Source: Antrihabitans stalactiti
Lineage (GTDB): Bacteria > Actinomycetota > Actinomycetes > Mycobacteriales > Mycobacteriaceae
Reading direction: 5' to 3'
NCBI RefSeq assembly: GCF_012932915.1
Contig: NZ_VCQU01000009.1
Coordinates: 268,714 to 332,713 of the forward strand
DNA: 64,000 nt
The position numbers and the translations under genes were made by a program. Below the pieces are notes generated by a model. The model did no database searches. It was not told the origin of the DNA and saw only the letters and a list, made by a program, of their open reading frames with translations. Below are positions 53,647 to 62,500 of this stretch, piece after piece. How positions within the stretch are numbered: the stretch's first letter is position 1; every line of letters starts with the position of its first letter.

Positions 53647-54384
53647 TCACGCGGATCGGCGGCGCAGTGTCGCGGCTCCGCCGGCGAGTAGAACGACCGC
53701 GAAAGCGACGATGATCAACAGGTCACGCCACATGAGATTTGTCGGCAGCGGATACGTCTCGATTTCCCCGAGCGCCTCGGCGGCATAACGCAGCGGGACC
53801 GCATGGCTCACCGCCTGCAGCACCGACGACATGTCCTCGCGCGGCCAAATCAGCCCGCACAGCAAGATCTGCGGAACGACAACGGCGGGCATGAATTGCA
53901 GCGCCTGGAATTCCGTACGGGCGAATGCGCTGGTCAACAGGCCTGTCGACGAGCCGAGAACCGCGGTCGCCGCGGCGATCACGATCACCACAGCTGGGCT
54001 TCCTTGCGATTGCAGGCCGAGCAGCAAATAGCTGACCGCCGTCGCGATTACTGCTTGGACGACGGCCACCATCGCGAACGCGATGCCGTAGCCGAACAGC
54101 AGATCGAGCTTGTGCACCGGCGTGCTCAACAGACGCTCTAGCGTTCCGCTGACTCGCTCACGAAGCATGGCGACGCTTGTGACGAGAAACATAGAAACGA
54201 AGGGAAAGATGCCGAGCAGCATGAGCCCGATCTGATCGAAGATGTCGGGTCGGTCGGCAAAGATGTTTTTCAGCAAGATGAGGAGCACGCTCGGCACCAG
54301 CAGCAGGACCGCCAAGGTCCGGTGGTCGTGCCGAATTTGCGTGAGCACACGAAGGACTGTGTTCAGCGTGATCTTGATCGACAT
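53647..54384 (-). CDS. ABC-2 type exporter permease
   Basis: 245 residues with six hydrophobic segments, including LLLVPSVLLILLKNIF and the ABC-2 membrane signature around LLSTPVHKLDLLFGYGIAFAMVAVVQAVIATAVSYLLLGL, and a C-terminal ...LWPREDMSSVLQAVSHAVPLRYAAEAL typical of drug/lipid exporter permeases. It follows the ATPase gene by 7 bp. Substrate unknown; the LppX-like lipoprotein first in the operon suggests a lipid. Confidence 0.88.
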   Translation of the reverse strand: MSIKITLNTVLRVLTQIRHDHRTLAVLLLVPSVLLILLKNIFADRPDIFDQIGLMLLGIFPFVSMFLVTSVAMLRERVSGTLERLLSTPVHKLDLLFGYGIAFAMVAVVQAVIATAVSYLLLGLQSQGSPAVVIVIAAATAVLGSSTGLLTSAFARTEFQALQFMPAVVVPQILLCGLIWPREDMSSVLQAVSHAVPLRYAAEALGEIETYPLPTNLMWRDLLIIVAFAVVLLAGGAATLRRRSA

Positions 54385-54391
54385 GGTCGCC

Positions 54392-55129
54392 TCAGCTTTT
54401 CGCTGGTTGGAGTTGGTTCAGGATCAGCCGCAGGAACGCTTCCTCCAAATTGGGAGCACCTGTGGCGTGCAGCAGCGAGGCCGGGGCGTCGTCGGCCAGC
54501 AGTCGGCCTTCGCGGAGCAGTAGAAGCCGTTCGCAGCGTTCCGCCTCGTCCATGACATGACTCGAGATCAGCAGTGTCGTCCCGGCGGCAGCCAACGCGT
54601 GGAACTGCTGCCACAGGTCGCGCCGTAATACTGGGTCGAGCCCCACCGTCGGCTCGTCCAGCACGAGGACCGCTGGGTTCGCGACGAGAGCACACGCAAG
54701 CGAAACGCGCGCTTGCTGACCACCCGAGAGGGAGTTGACCATCTGGTTCGCGATGTCGCCGAGCCCCACAGCCCGGACCGCTTCGTCTGCCGCATTTCGG
54801 GATACGCCGTAGTTGACGGCGAAGTAGCGGACGTTCTGCCGAATCGTCAAGTCGCCGTATACCGATGGCGATTGCGTGACGTAGCCGACCTTGCTGCGCA
54901 GCGCGGGCGAGCCAGCCGGAGTACCCAGAACGGTCACCGTCCCGGACGTAATCTTCTGCACGCCCACGATCGACCGCAGCAACGTAGTTTTGCCGGAGCC
55001 GCTCGGACCGAGCAACCCAGTCACGCTGCCTGCTGCGACGGTGAAACCGACGCTGTCGAGTACGCACTTGCCGCCCCGATTCACGACAAGGTCGTCGACT
55101 GCGATGGCATGTTCATGTGGTTTGTCCAT
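54392..55129 (-). CDS. ABC exporter ATP-binding protein
   Basis: 245 residues. Walker A GLLGPSGSGKTTL, Q-loop VTQSPSVYG, signature LSGGQQARVSLACAL, Walker B AVLVLDEPT and an H-loop ISSHVMDEAERC. DrrA/CcmA-type single-domain ATPase that pairs with the ABC-2 permease at 53647-54384. Nine bp separate it from the lipoprotein gene upstream, so the three form one operon. Confidence 0.93.
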   Translation of the reverse strand: MDKPHEHAIAVDDLVVNRGGKCVLDSVGFTVAAGSVTGLLGPSGSGKTTLLRSIVGVQKITSGTVTVLGTPAGSPALRSKVGYVTQSPSVYGDLTIRQNVRYFAVNYGVSRNAADEAVRAVGLGDIANQMVNSLSGGQQARVSLACALVANPAVLVLDEPTVGLDPVLRRDLWQQFHALAAAGTTLLISSHVMDEAERCERLLLLREGRLLADDAPASLLHATGAPNLEEAFLRLILNQLQPAKS

Positions 55130-55138
55130 CGAATCCCC

Positions 55139-55813
55139 TTATGCCGGTGCCGTTATCGAGATCGGCTTGTTGACGTTGGTCACCTGCACTGCGAGCGTTG
55201 CCGACTTTCCGTCTCGTCCTGTGAATGTCAAGTTGGTCCGCAGCGGTGCATGCGGCGCTCTGACTCGCAGCCATACCGTGAAGGTCGCGTCAGAACCTGC
55301 TGTCGGAATAAGCTCTGCCAGAACATCTTCAGGCACGGTTCCGACGATCTTGAAAGCTTCTACACCCGCGACGTCTTCCTTGCCTTGCGTCGTGGCGTCG
55401 CGAATCTGGCTGAGCGTGTGGCCCAATCCCCTTTCAGGGTCGAGCATTCGAGCCGGGCTGGGCACCGTGGCGGCAATCTGCGGCGGCGCAGGCAGGTACT
55501 TGCCGCTCGGTCCCACGACGAAGAGCATGCCGTCCGATTCCGCGAATTCGACCCGCTGACCCCCCGGCTTGCGGACCGCAATACCGTGCGCCGCAGGAGG
55601 TTTGCGGGTGACATCGGCGTCGACACTCTCGACTGCCAAACCATCGCCGTCTGCCGTCAGGAGAATATGCGCGCTCCGCACGTCTTTCGTTGCCGCTGCG
55701 GCGTTTCGAATCATCAACTGGGCGTCCGGTAGTCCGCCGGAACCGTCCCCCGCGCAGCCTGCGACCGACAGGGCCGCCAACAGGGCGCATGCGAGCGTGG
55801 CCACGGATCTCAT
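55139..55813 (-). CDS. Lipoprotein of the LppX/LprAFG family
   Basis: 224 residues. Signal peptide with lipobox LSVAG-C20, then a mature domain matching the mycobacterial lipid-carrier fold (ARMLDPERGLGHTLSQIRDATTQGKEDVAGVEAFKIVGTVP and LTFTGRDGKSATLAVQVTNVNKPISI). LprG and LppX bind triacylated glycolipids or diacylglycerols and help move them to the outer envelope. Here the gene leads an operon with an ABC-2 exporter, in place of the MFS transporter that partners LprG in mycobacteria (recalled). Lies 168 bp downstream of rskA. Confidence 0.9.
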   Translation of the reverse strand: MRSVATLACALLAALSVAGCAGDGSGGLPDAQLMIRNAAAATKDVRSAHILLTADGDGLAVESVDADVTRKPPAAHGIAVRKPGGQRVEFAESDGMLFVVGPSGKYLPAPPQIAATVPSPARMLDPERGLGHTLSQIRDATTQGKEDVAGVEAFKIVGTVPEDVLAELIPTAGSDATFTVWLRVRAPHAPLRTNLTFTGRDGKSATLAVQVTNVNKPISITAPA

Positions 55814-55981
55814 GCATGAGGCTTACCACAACGGCGACCGTTGCCGTCGAGCCCGCATCGTCTCTATTAAGGGGTACTAATTGATCAATAAACCAACGTC
55901 TTACCACGCGATAATTAGTCGAACGTACCGATCCTGCAAATCACGTTCGGGTCGGGCATTACCAGACCGTGCATTCCGATG

Positions 55982-56713
55982 TCAGGTAAATGCGACTTTT
56001 ACGATTGGGTTCGTCGGCTGGGGCGAACCGCCTTGCGGTTCGATGGAAAGTGCCCACGCTGTTGCGTCGCCGACGTCGGTGACAACCGCCGTGGTCGTCG
56101 GTGCGATCGCGTCCGTAGCGATGAGCCCGGCAGAGACCGGGTTGCCACTGCTGGGGATCAGCCACATCTGGTACACCGTGTCAGCGGCAGGCTTCGCAAC
56201 ATCGTTCATGATGACCACCGCAGCGTGCTCTTTGCGGGAGTAAACGACGGTTGCTGTGCCTCCGGTGGCCACCGCCGCATCGGCAGTTCGAGCATCGGGA
56301 GCATCCAGAACCGTGGCTGCCGTCGACGGTGTTTGCTCCGGCTGCAGCTGCTGCCCGATGAAGACGCCGCCGGCAAGGAGGACCACAGCTGCCGCTGCCG
56401 CTGCCACAGCTATACGCCAGCGTCCACTCTTCGCCGTGCGGCGTTCGGTCAACTCGTCGACCGCGGACTCTTCGACCGGTCGCTGGTTCGACTCCGCCAT
56501 GATTTGGGCGAGCAAACGGCCGCGCAAAGCGGGCGGCGGTTCCACAAGAGTGACCGAACTGAGCGACGCGAGAGTCTCGTTAGTTTGCCGAACCGTTGCC
56601 TCGAAATCTGCCGATTCGGGGCCCGCGAGGATGTCGGCGACGCGGCGCTGTTCGTCCGAATCGAGGTTGTGCAGAGCGTGACCGTGCGCGAGATCGACGT
56701 ACTCGTCGTTCAT
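55982..56713 (-). CDS. rskA: RskA-family membrane anti-sigma factor
   Basis: 243 residues from ATG 56713; the sigma stop overlaps by one base (TGATG), meaning coupled translation. N-terminal sigma-binding domain (NDEYVDLAHGHALHNLDSDEQRRVADIL) lacking a zinc HxxxCxxC motif, a single membrane helix (about 99-120), and an outside beta domain (ATVVYSRKEHAAVVIMNDV ... YQMWLIP) like the RskA periplasmic domain. It should hold SigK inactive until regulated proteolysis. The symbol follows the family; orthology is inferred. Confidence 0.88.
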   Translation of the reverse strand: MNDEYVDLAHGHALHNLDSDEQRRVADILAGPESADFEATVRQTNETLASLSSVTLVEPPPALRGRLLAQIMAESNQRPVEESAVDELTERRTAKSGRWRIAVAAAAAAVVLLAGGVFIGQQLQPEQTPSTAATVLDAPDARTADAAVATGGTATVVYSRKEHAAVVIMNDVAKPAADTVYQMWLIPSSGNPVSAGLIATDAIAPTTTAVVTDVGDATAWALSIEPQGGSPQPTNPIVKVAFT

Positions 56714-57378
56714 CAGCTCACCGCCAAACATCCTCGAAGTCGAATCAAACCGTCACGAATACGAGACTTGATGGCGGAAACCCCGACACCGAGGTGGTCT
56801 GCTACCTCGCGATACGTGTATCCACCATAGTAAGCCAGCTCAATCGATTCACGCTGACTGGAAGTAAGCGTGTTCAGACACTCCAAGACGGCTCGCCGTT
56901 CGATGCGATCCCACACTTCCTCGATGACGGTATCGAACTCACCGGGCAGATTGAGGGTGCCGTAGGTGAACTCGCGATCGGTGTGCGACTGCTCGGAGCG
57001 CACCCTGTCGACCGCACGCCGGTGTGCGAGCGTCATCAGCCATGCCGGAGCCGATCCCTTTGCTGGATCGAAGCTGGACGCCGTGCGCCAGACTTGAAGG
57101 TAAATCTCCTGGGTTGTCTCCTCGGCAAATCCTGCGTCTCGCAAGACACGTAACGCGACGCCGTAGACCCTGGCCGACGTGCGGTCGTAGAACGTCGCGA
57201 AAGCTTTGGCATCCCCACGGCCGACAAGCGCCAACAACTCTCCGAGCTCGCCTGCTTCGACTTTCCGCACAGCGAGCACACGCGAGACATCGGTCGGGCA
57301 CTGCGGGTCGCTCGACGAGGAATCATCGCCGCCAGGCGGAACAGGGGAGTCACTAAAGGGACGTGCGGGCGTCACCAT
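56713..57378 (-). CDS. sigK: ECF sigma factor, SigK-like
   Basis: 221 residues from ATG 57378 (MVTPARPFSDS); 12 further codons upstream are open but not needed. Region 2 (TFYDRTSARVYGVALRVLRDAGFAEETTQEIYLQVW) and region 4 (ESIELAYYGGYTYREVADHLGVGVSAIKSRIRDGLIRLRGCL) are complete. It is paired with its anti-sigma factor. In M. tuberculosis SigK controls mpt70/mpt83-type genes near its own locus, which are not seen here. The 5' gap 57379-57563 has an AT-rich stretch but no identifiable promoter. Confidence 0.88.
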   Translation of the reverse strand: MVTPARPFSDSPVPPGGDDSSSSDPQCPTDVSRVLAVRKVEAGELGELLALVGRGDAKAFATFYDRTSARVYGVALRVLRDAGFAEETTQEIYLQVWRTASSFDPAKGSAPAWLMTLAHRRAVDRVRSEQSHTDREFTYGTLNLPGEFDTVIEEVWDRIERRAVLECLNTLTSSQRESIELAYYGGYTYREVADHLGVGVSAIKSRIRDGLIRLRGCLAVS

Positions 57379-57563
57379 AGATACCTTAGTGCCCCACCCC
57401 GTGGTCTGGATCACAGATGGTTCAGATTTGCATGATCCAATTTTCGGAATTACTTCTTGTCAGAGGCATCTGACGGTTGTAAACATCAAAATTGCCGTCG
57501 CAGATTCAAATTCTTTCCCGTTTGCCCCTCTGGGCAACCGACTGAACGGTCTGCGCAGGACCC

Positions 57564-59273
57564 TCACTGGCCGTCTGTGAAGGTGATACGTACCGAGATC
57601 GGCGTGCTCTGCAGGGCACGAAATGTCGCACCCGTCAACGCACCGAAGACCGGGTTCGACGCGAACGTGCGCGAGCGAGCAACGACGTCGTCGTCGTGAA
57701 CGAACTCCGCAGTCCCAGACCGCCACCGATTCCCTTGGCGCAGGCGCACTTTCGGGTCTGCGCCGATGTTACTGCCCCACCCGGAACGCGTGCCGTGCTG
57801 GCAGATCACCCAGGCACCGGTTTCGTCGAAGGATGCCGCGACAGGGACGCGACGAGCCAGGCCGGTCTTGCGACCGGTCGTCTCCAGGTCGGTGGCGAGC
57901 GATGTCTTGATGCCGATTCGGTCCAGCGCCCGGACCGTCGGGTTCGCGACATAGCGACCGATCGCGCGTTCGACCTTGAACTTACGCAGTGTCTTGTCGG
58001 ACTTATTCTGTTGGGACACAGCGGAACTCCTTTTGCTTCGAAAGGCGTCGATGCCGTTTCGCTTGACCATGGTCACCGCCGTCTGCCACGAAGGCCGGCT
58101 CGGATCAGGATCGGTTCCTGCACCGAGGCGATGCAGTTGGTCGGTATGCCACTGTAGATCGAGCGCACCGTTGATGCTCTTGACGTTCGGATGCGTTGAG
58201 ACCCGCGCCGGCAGGCCGAGCGTGATCCGTGGCGAGTGGAGGCGGTCCGTGCGTTCGGTGAGGACGTCAGCGGCCGCCGTCGGCGTGATCGCGGTCGGGC
58301 GTCCGAGCCCCACGACATCGCACGCACCCGACTCGACCGCGTCGAGCATCGCAACTCGAGACCGGAATCCACCGGTGACAGCGAGCGGGACGTGCGCGGC
58401 GGCATTGCGCACCGATTGCGCGTATTCCAAGAAGTAGGCCTCCCGCGCCTTCGTGCTCGCGGACTGCGTCGCTCCCTGACCCATCATCGCAGGCGATTCG
58501 TAACTGCCACCGCTGATTTCGATGAGATCGATCTTCTCAGCCGACAAGCGCTCGACGACCGACTGCGATTCCTCTTCGGTGAATCCACCACGCTGGAAGT
58601 CGGCCGAGTTGAGCTTGATACCGACTGCGAATCCGGGATTGACGACCGATCGGATGGCGCGCACCACTTCCAGAACGAATCGCATACGACGGTCCGGGTC
58701 GCCGCCCCAACGGTCGGTCCGTAGGTTCGCCAGCGGCGAAAGGAACTGTGACACAAGGTATCCGTGCGCACCGTGGATCTGCACGCCATTGAAACCCGCC
58801 GCCTCGGCGACGCGCGCGGCGGTGGCAAATCGCTCGACGATGTCGACGATTTCCTCGTCGGCCAGCTCACGCGGCGCGGGTGCGCCAGGAATTCCCATTG
58901 CGACAGCCGACGGAGCGACCGGCTTGTCGCGCGTCGCCAGTGGATTCGCCTGCCGTCCCGGGTGATTCAGCTGCATCCAGATCGGCACCCCGCCGTCCTG
59001 GGTCGTCTTCGCCCACCGCGACAGTGCGTCCAGATCACGATCATCGGTGATCACAACGTTGCCCGGCTCACCGAGGTGGCGGCGATCGACCATGACGTTT
59101 CCGGTGACGACGAGTCCATAGCCGCCCGCCGACCACCGGGCGTAGAGCCGTTCGAGCCGCTCGTCCGGCGCATTGCCCGCGTTGCCGAGGCCCTCACTGA
59201 GGGCAGACTTCATCAGGCGGTTCGGCAGAACCTGCCCGCATGGGAGCGTCAACGCATCGTGCAGAACGGCCAT
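57564..59273 (-). CDS. Fusion of OYE-like NADH:flavin reductase and Ddn-like deazaflavin domain
   Basis: 569 residues in one uninterrupted frame. Residues 1-360 are an FMN TIM barrel of the Old Yellow Enzyme / 2,4-dienoyl-CoA-reductase group: PNRLMKSALSEG, VQIHGAHGYLVSQFLSP (HGAHGYL at 167-173), then DVVGLGRPTA near the barrel end, but no C-terminal Fe-S/FAD half. A linker (about 370-440) leads to a C-terminal domain with ETTGRKTGLARRVPV (from 464) and GWGSNIGADPKVRLRQG, the signature of F420-dependent nitroreductases such as Ddn, also present singly at 659-1168. The fusion predicts shared or sequential ene and F420H2-linked reduction. A palindromic operator lies 28 bp upstream. Confidence 0.88.
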   Translation of the reverse strand: MAVLHDALTLPCGQVLPNRLMKSALSEGLGNAGNAPDERLERLYARWSAGGYGLVVTGNVMVDRRHLGEPGNVVITDDRDLDALSRWAKTTQDGGVPIWMQLNHPGRQANPLATRDKPVAPSAVAMGIPGAPAPRELADEEIVDIVERFATAARVAEAAGFNGVQIHGAHGYLVSQFLSPLANLRTDRWGGDPDRRMRFVLEVVRAIRSVVNPGFAVGIKLNSADFQRGGFTEEESQSVVERLSAEKIDLIEISGGSYESPAMMGQGATQSASTKAREAYFLEYAQSVRNAAAHVPLAVTGGFRSRVAMLDAVESGACDVVGLGRPTAITPTAAADVLTERTDRLHSPRITLGLPARVSTHPNVKSINGALDLQWHTDQLHRLGAGTDPDPSRPSWQTAVTMVKRNGIDAFRSKRSSAVSQQNKSDKTLRKFKVERAIGRYVANPTVRALDRIGIKTSLATDLETTGRKTGLARRVPVAASFDETGAWVICQHGTRSGWGSNIGADPKVRLRQGNRWRSGTAEFVHDDDVVARSRTFASNPVFGALTGATFRALQSTPISVRITFTDGQ

Positions 59274-59300
59274 CTTCGGGGACTCCTCCGCCGGTCAATC

Positions 59301-59342
59301 AGTACACCGATTGGTCTACTTCAAGTACCGTAGTACACCGAT
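59301..59342. promoter_or_regulatory. Candidate operator upstream of the OYE-Ddn fusion
   Basis: AGTACACCGATTGGTCTACT (59301-59320) is an imperfect palindrome that pairs at 16 of 20 positions. Its left half AGTACACCGAT is repeated directly at 59332-59342. It lies 28-69 bp from the fusion gene start and downstream of the ferredoxin-reductase gene, consistent with a TetR-type operator. No regulator gene is adjacent. Confidence 0.5.
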
Positions 59343-59362
59343 CGTGATACCCGCAAGGGACG

Positions 59363-60472
59363 TCAGAGGTCGAGTGTGAGACGTCCACCGGCAGAGCGGG
59401 AAACGCAGATCAGCATCTCGCCACGCTCGCGATCCTCGTCGAGCAGAGTGACCTCGCGGTGTTGCGGAGTCCCCGCCAGCACATGAACAACGCATGTCCT
59501 GCAGAAGCCCTGCTGACACGAATAGGCGATGTCAGGACGGCTCTTCCTGATGACGTCGAGCGCGGTCCGGTCCGCAGGCACCTCGAGCACCTCACCCGTC
59601 TTGGCCAGCTCGACCTCGAATGCCACGCCGTCGACTACCGGTGGGGCGGAGAAGCGTTCGTAGTGAAACTCCACATCGGTGACTTCGCGAAGCACCTCGA
59701 GCATGCCCCCGATCATCGACACCGGGCCACAGCAGTACACAGCAGAGTGTTCGCGGACATCCGCCAACAACTCTTTGGCGTCGGGCAGGCCGTGCTCGTC
59801 GTCGGTCCGCACGGTCACGCGGTCGCCGAACGACTCGACCTCCTCCAGAAACGGCAAGGAGTCGCGGCTGCGGCCGGTGTAGGTCAACGTCCAGTCCAGC
59901 TTCAGCCGCTCCGCGAGCCGAGCCATCGGCAAAATCGGGGTGATACCGATGCCACCTGCGACGAAATGCAGTCGCTCCGAAGGGGATCCAAAGCCAGGCG
60001 CTGCGAACCCGAAGCCGTTGCGGGGTCCGCGCGCGATCAGCGCACTCCCTACGGTCAGGGTGTCGTGAATCTCGACCGAGCCACCGCCGCCGTCGGGAAT
60101 GCGGCGAACTGCAATGCGGTACGTGCGTCGATCCGCCGGATCGCCGCACAACGAGTACTGACGCTGGCGTCCGGACGGCAGGCGCAGATCCAGATGCGCG
60201 CCGGGCCGCCACGCAGGCAACTCGCCGCCGCCGGGATCGACCAACACCAGACTGATCACGTTCTCGTCGTGCGCCTCGACGCGTCGCTCGCGCACGACCA
60301 ACGTCATGCTGTCGTCGGACACCTTCGATACGACGTCACGTCGATTGATCAGCGTCGACGTCTTGATGTACGCCCCTACGAACTTCTCGTAGAAGCGCAT
60401 CGTCGCATCGCGTTTGGGCTTGCCGTACAGATTGAGCGGGACCCCGTCCGGTATCGGCCGGCGACCCGTCAC
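59363..60472 (-). CDS. PDR-type ferredoxin reductase (flavin plus [2Fe-2S])
   Basis: 369 residues from GTG 60472 (VTGRRPIPDGVPLNLYGKPKRD), chosen because the longer reading runs into the PF10118 gene; RBS weak. Ferredoxin-reductase-type flavin domain (YSLCGDP, GGIGITPILPM), NAD domain (YCCGPVSMIGGML), and a C-terminal [2Fe-2S] ferredoxin domain with C-x4-C-x2-C in SCQQGFCRTC and the fourth cysteine in MLICVSR. Phthalate-dioxygenase-reductase or VanB-like: it transfers NADH electrons to an oxygenase. Third in an operon with the PF10118 and alpha/beta hydrolase genes; no oxygenase is adjacent. Confidence 0.88.
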   Translation of the reverse strand: MTGRRPIPDGVPLNLYGKPKRDATMRFYEKFVGAYIKTSTLINRRDVVSKVSDDSMTLVVRERRVEAHDENVISLVLVDPGGGELPAWRPGAHLDLRLPSGRQRQYSLCGDPADRRTYRIAVRRIPDGGGGSVEIHDTLTVGSALIARGPRNGFGFAAPGFGSPSERLHFVAGGIGITPILPMARLAERLKLDWTLTYTGRSRDSLPFLEEVESFGDRVTVRTDDEHGLPDAKELLADVREHSAVYCCGPVSMIGGMLEVLREVTDVEFHYERFSAPPVVDGVAFEVELAKTGEVLEVPADRTALDVIRKSRPDIAYSCQQGFCRTCVVHVLAGTPQHREVTLLDEDRERGEMLICVSRSAGGRLTLDL

Positions 60473-60503
60473 GGTAGCGACTTTCTGTCGCTTCGCTCCG
60501 GGG

Positions 60504-61421
60504 TCACGACGCGGCTGCTCTGGCTGCAGGCGATTTCGCCAAGTAGGCAAGCGCCTGCGCGGTACTGCCGACGGAATCGGGCGTGTAGCCCGGCTTCAGG
60601 CAGATCGCGAGGGTTTTCACGAGCATCGGCACGGTCGGCAGCGAACCCCGATACATCGAGCCGAACACTCGACCGATGACGCCTAGGTAGCCTGGGTTGT
60701 CGAGCGAGTCATCCTCGTGCACAAGATACTTCGTACCGCGGACGAGGAAGACGAGAAGGCTCGCGAACGCGATGACCATGGCGGTGTTACGGCGCGCGTA
60801 GCCCATGTCGAAGTAGACGGCGACGTCGTGCGCGACGTTGCGATGCTCTACTTCCTCGGCCCCGTGCCAGCGGTACAGGTCGAGCATGTCGGGATCGGCG
60901 TCGAAACTCTCCAGGTCCGCGTTGACCACCCAGTCGCCGAGGAACGCGAACATGTGCTCCAGACCAGAGATCACTGCGAGCCGCTCGAGCAAGTACTGCC
61001 GCTGCGCAACTTCGCCGAATTCCGGCCGCGGACCGAGCACCTTCCGGAAGATGAATTCCATCTGATCGGTGAACGGCTTCGAGTCGATGCCGTTGCCCTG
61101 GAGGAATTCGCCGATTGCCTTGTCGTGCGTCTCCGCGTGCATCGACTCCTGGCCGATGAACCCGAGGATGTCCTTGCGAAGCTTCTCGTCCTTGATCAGC
61201 GGCAGCGCCTCGCTGAAGGTCGAGCAGAACATCCGCTCACCCTCGGGGAGTAGCAAGGTGAGCGAGCTGATGAGATGCGAGGCGATCGGGTCCAACTGCA
61301 TCCAGTGCAGTGGAGTCGCGGCCCAGCCGAACTTCACGTTGCGGGCGTGCAGCTCCACCTTGCCGGGATCGGTCTGGACGATCGGGTCGTCGGACTTGGT
61401 CCCACGGTTGAGAAGCCTCAT
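60504..61421 (-). CDS. PF10118-type metal-dependent hydrolase
   Basis: 305 residues from ATG 61421 that overlaps the upstream hydrolase stop (ATGA). Conserved blocks NVKFGWAATPLHWMQLDPIASHLISSLTLLLPEGERMFCSTF, QESMHAETHD and RWHGAEEVEHRNVAHDV carry His/Glu residues arranged like a di-iron four-helix carboxylate-bridged site (E-x-x-H and EExxHR). The family is annotated metal-dependent hydrolase but resembles ferritin-like di-iron proteins, so an oxygenase fed by the following reductase is possible. Membrane-associated helix AMVIAFASLLVFLV present. Confidence 0.85.
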   Translation of the reverse strand: MRLLNRGTKSDDPIVQTDPGKVELHARNVKFGWAATPLHWMQLDPIASHLISSLTLLLPEGERMFCSTFSEALPLIKDEKLRKDILGFIGQESMHAETHDKAIGEFLQGNGIDSKPFTDQMEFIFRKVLGPRPEFGEVAQRQYLLERLAVISGLEHMFAFLGDWVVNADLESFDADPDMLDLYRWHGAEEVEHRNVAHDVAVYFDMGYARRNTAMVIAFASLLVFLVRGTKYLVHEDDSLDNPGYLGVIGRVFGSMYRGSLPTVPMLVKTLAICLKPGYTPDSVGSTAQALAYLAKSPAARAAAS

Positions 61422-62362
61422 CGCGTGCCCTCCTCGTTCACGGATTCGATGAACTGCACGGCCTTGTCGGCGATCACGCCGGGCTGCGAGTACGGCAGCC
61501 AATGGCCTGCCTGCACCTCGGTGCGGACGAGCCGGTCGACCCAGCGCTCGGTGTCGTCGTAGCCCTCGGGCCGCACAGCGACGTCACGCGTATTGAGAAT
61601 GAGCTGCACCGGCACTGTGGTTGTGCGGGTACGCGGATTGCGGACGACGCGGGCAATGATGTTTGCCCTGTACAGCCGCAGGCCGTTGATCATGTCTTGT
61701 TTCAGGGTGTCGGCGAACTCGAGCTTCTCGCTCGGCAAGCCCTCCATCGCCCACAACAAGCGCGACCAGATCTTCTTGTTGCCCGCCGCCCGGAAGATGG
61801 CATCCGAGACGACCGGCGTCATGAACAGAAATGTGTAGGCCGACGCGGCCAATTGGCTGAACGGTCCGGCGAGGTTGCGTGGCGTGGGCTTCGAGAGCCG
61901 GTCACGGACCCACTTGCCCAGGTGATCGAGATTCGGACCGGAAATAGAGGTGTACGACGCAATGCGCTGCTCGGCATCGGGCTCACAGACCGCGTCCCAT
62001 GCGACGACCGCACCCCAGTCGTGTGCGACGACATGAACCGGGGCATTGGGGCTGACCGCGTCGATCACGGCGAACAAGTCCTTGGAGAGCTCGGAAAGTT
62101 CGAAAGCGGAAGTCGCCGTCGGTGTAGTCGATTCGCCGAACCCGCGCATGTCGTAGGCGATGACGCGGAAGCGATCCGCCAAGCGGTCGATGACGCCGCT
62201 CCACAGGTGATGGGTGTCCGGCCAACCGTGTACCAGGATGATCGTCTCGGCATTGGAAGGTCCGTACTCGAACGCTGCGAGTTCGATCGGGCCGTTGGTT
62301 ACGGTGAATCGACGGCCTGCGTCGAATACGCGCGGCGGGGCGATCTCACTGATCAACGTCAT
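61418..62362 (-). CDS. Alpha/beta hydrolase, epoxide-hydrolase-like
   Basis: 314 residues from ATG 62362 (MTLISEIAPPRVF). LVHGWPDTHHLW oxyanion loop, nucleophile motif VAHDWGAVVAWD where Asp is the nucleophile (epoxide hydrolase/haloalkane dehalogenase type), and catalytic His in AGHWLPYSQ. Similar to the N-terminal half of EphD of mycobacteria as I recall, which carries an SDR extension missing here. First gene of the hydrolase-PF10118-reductase operon. Upstream divergent gap (62363-62585) holds a 46-nt palindrome. Confidence 0.87.
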   Translation of the reverse strand: MTLISEIAPPRVFDAGRRFTVTNGPIELAAFEYGPSNAETIILVHGWPDTHHLWSGVIDRLADRFRVIAYDMRGFGESTTPTATSAFELSELSKDLFAVIDAVSPNAPVHVVAHDWGAVVAWDAVCEPDAEQRIASYTSISGPNLDHLGKWVRDRLSKPTPRNLAGPFSQLAASAYTFLFMTPVVSDAIFRAAGNKKIWSRLLWAMEGLPSEKLEFADTLKQDMINGLRLYRANIIARVVRNPRTRTTTVPVQLILNTRDVAVRPEGYDDTERWVDRLVRTEVQAGHWLPYSQPGVIADKAVQFIESVNEEGTR

Positions 62363-62500
62363 TGTCAACCTGTCCTTGAACGGTCCCGTACCGAGGGGCA
62401 CGGTGTGTGTTACTGCGAGTACGGATACACCGACAATGGACGATAGGGCCCTAGTTGTCAAGCGGAGAGAGCACCGCTCACACTCTTGCCCCCACTACCC

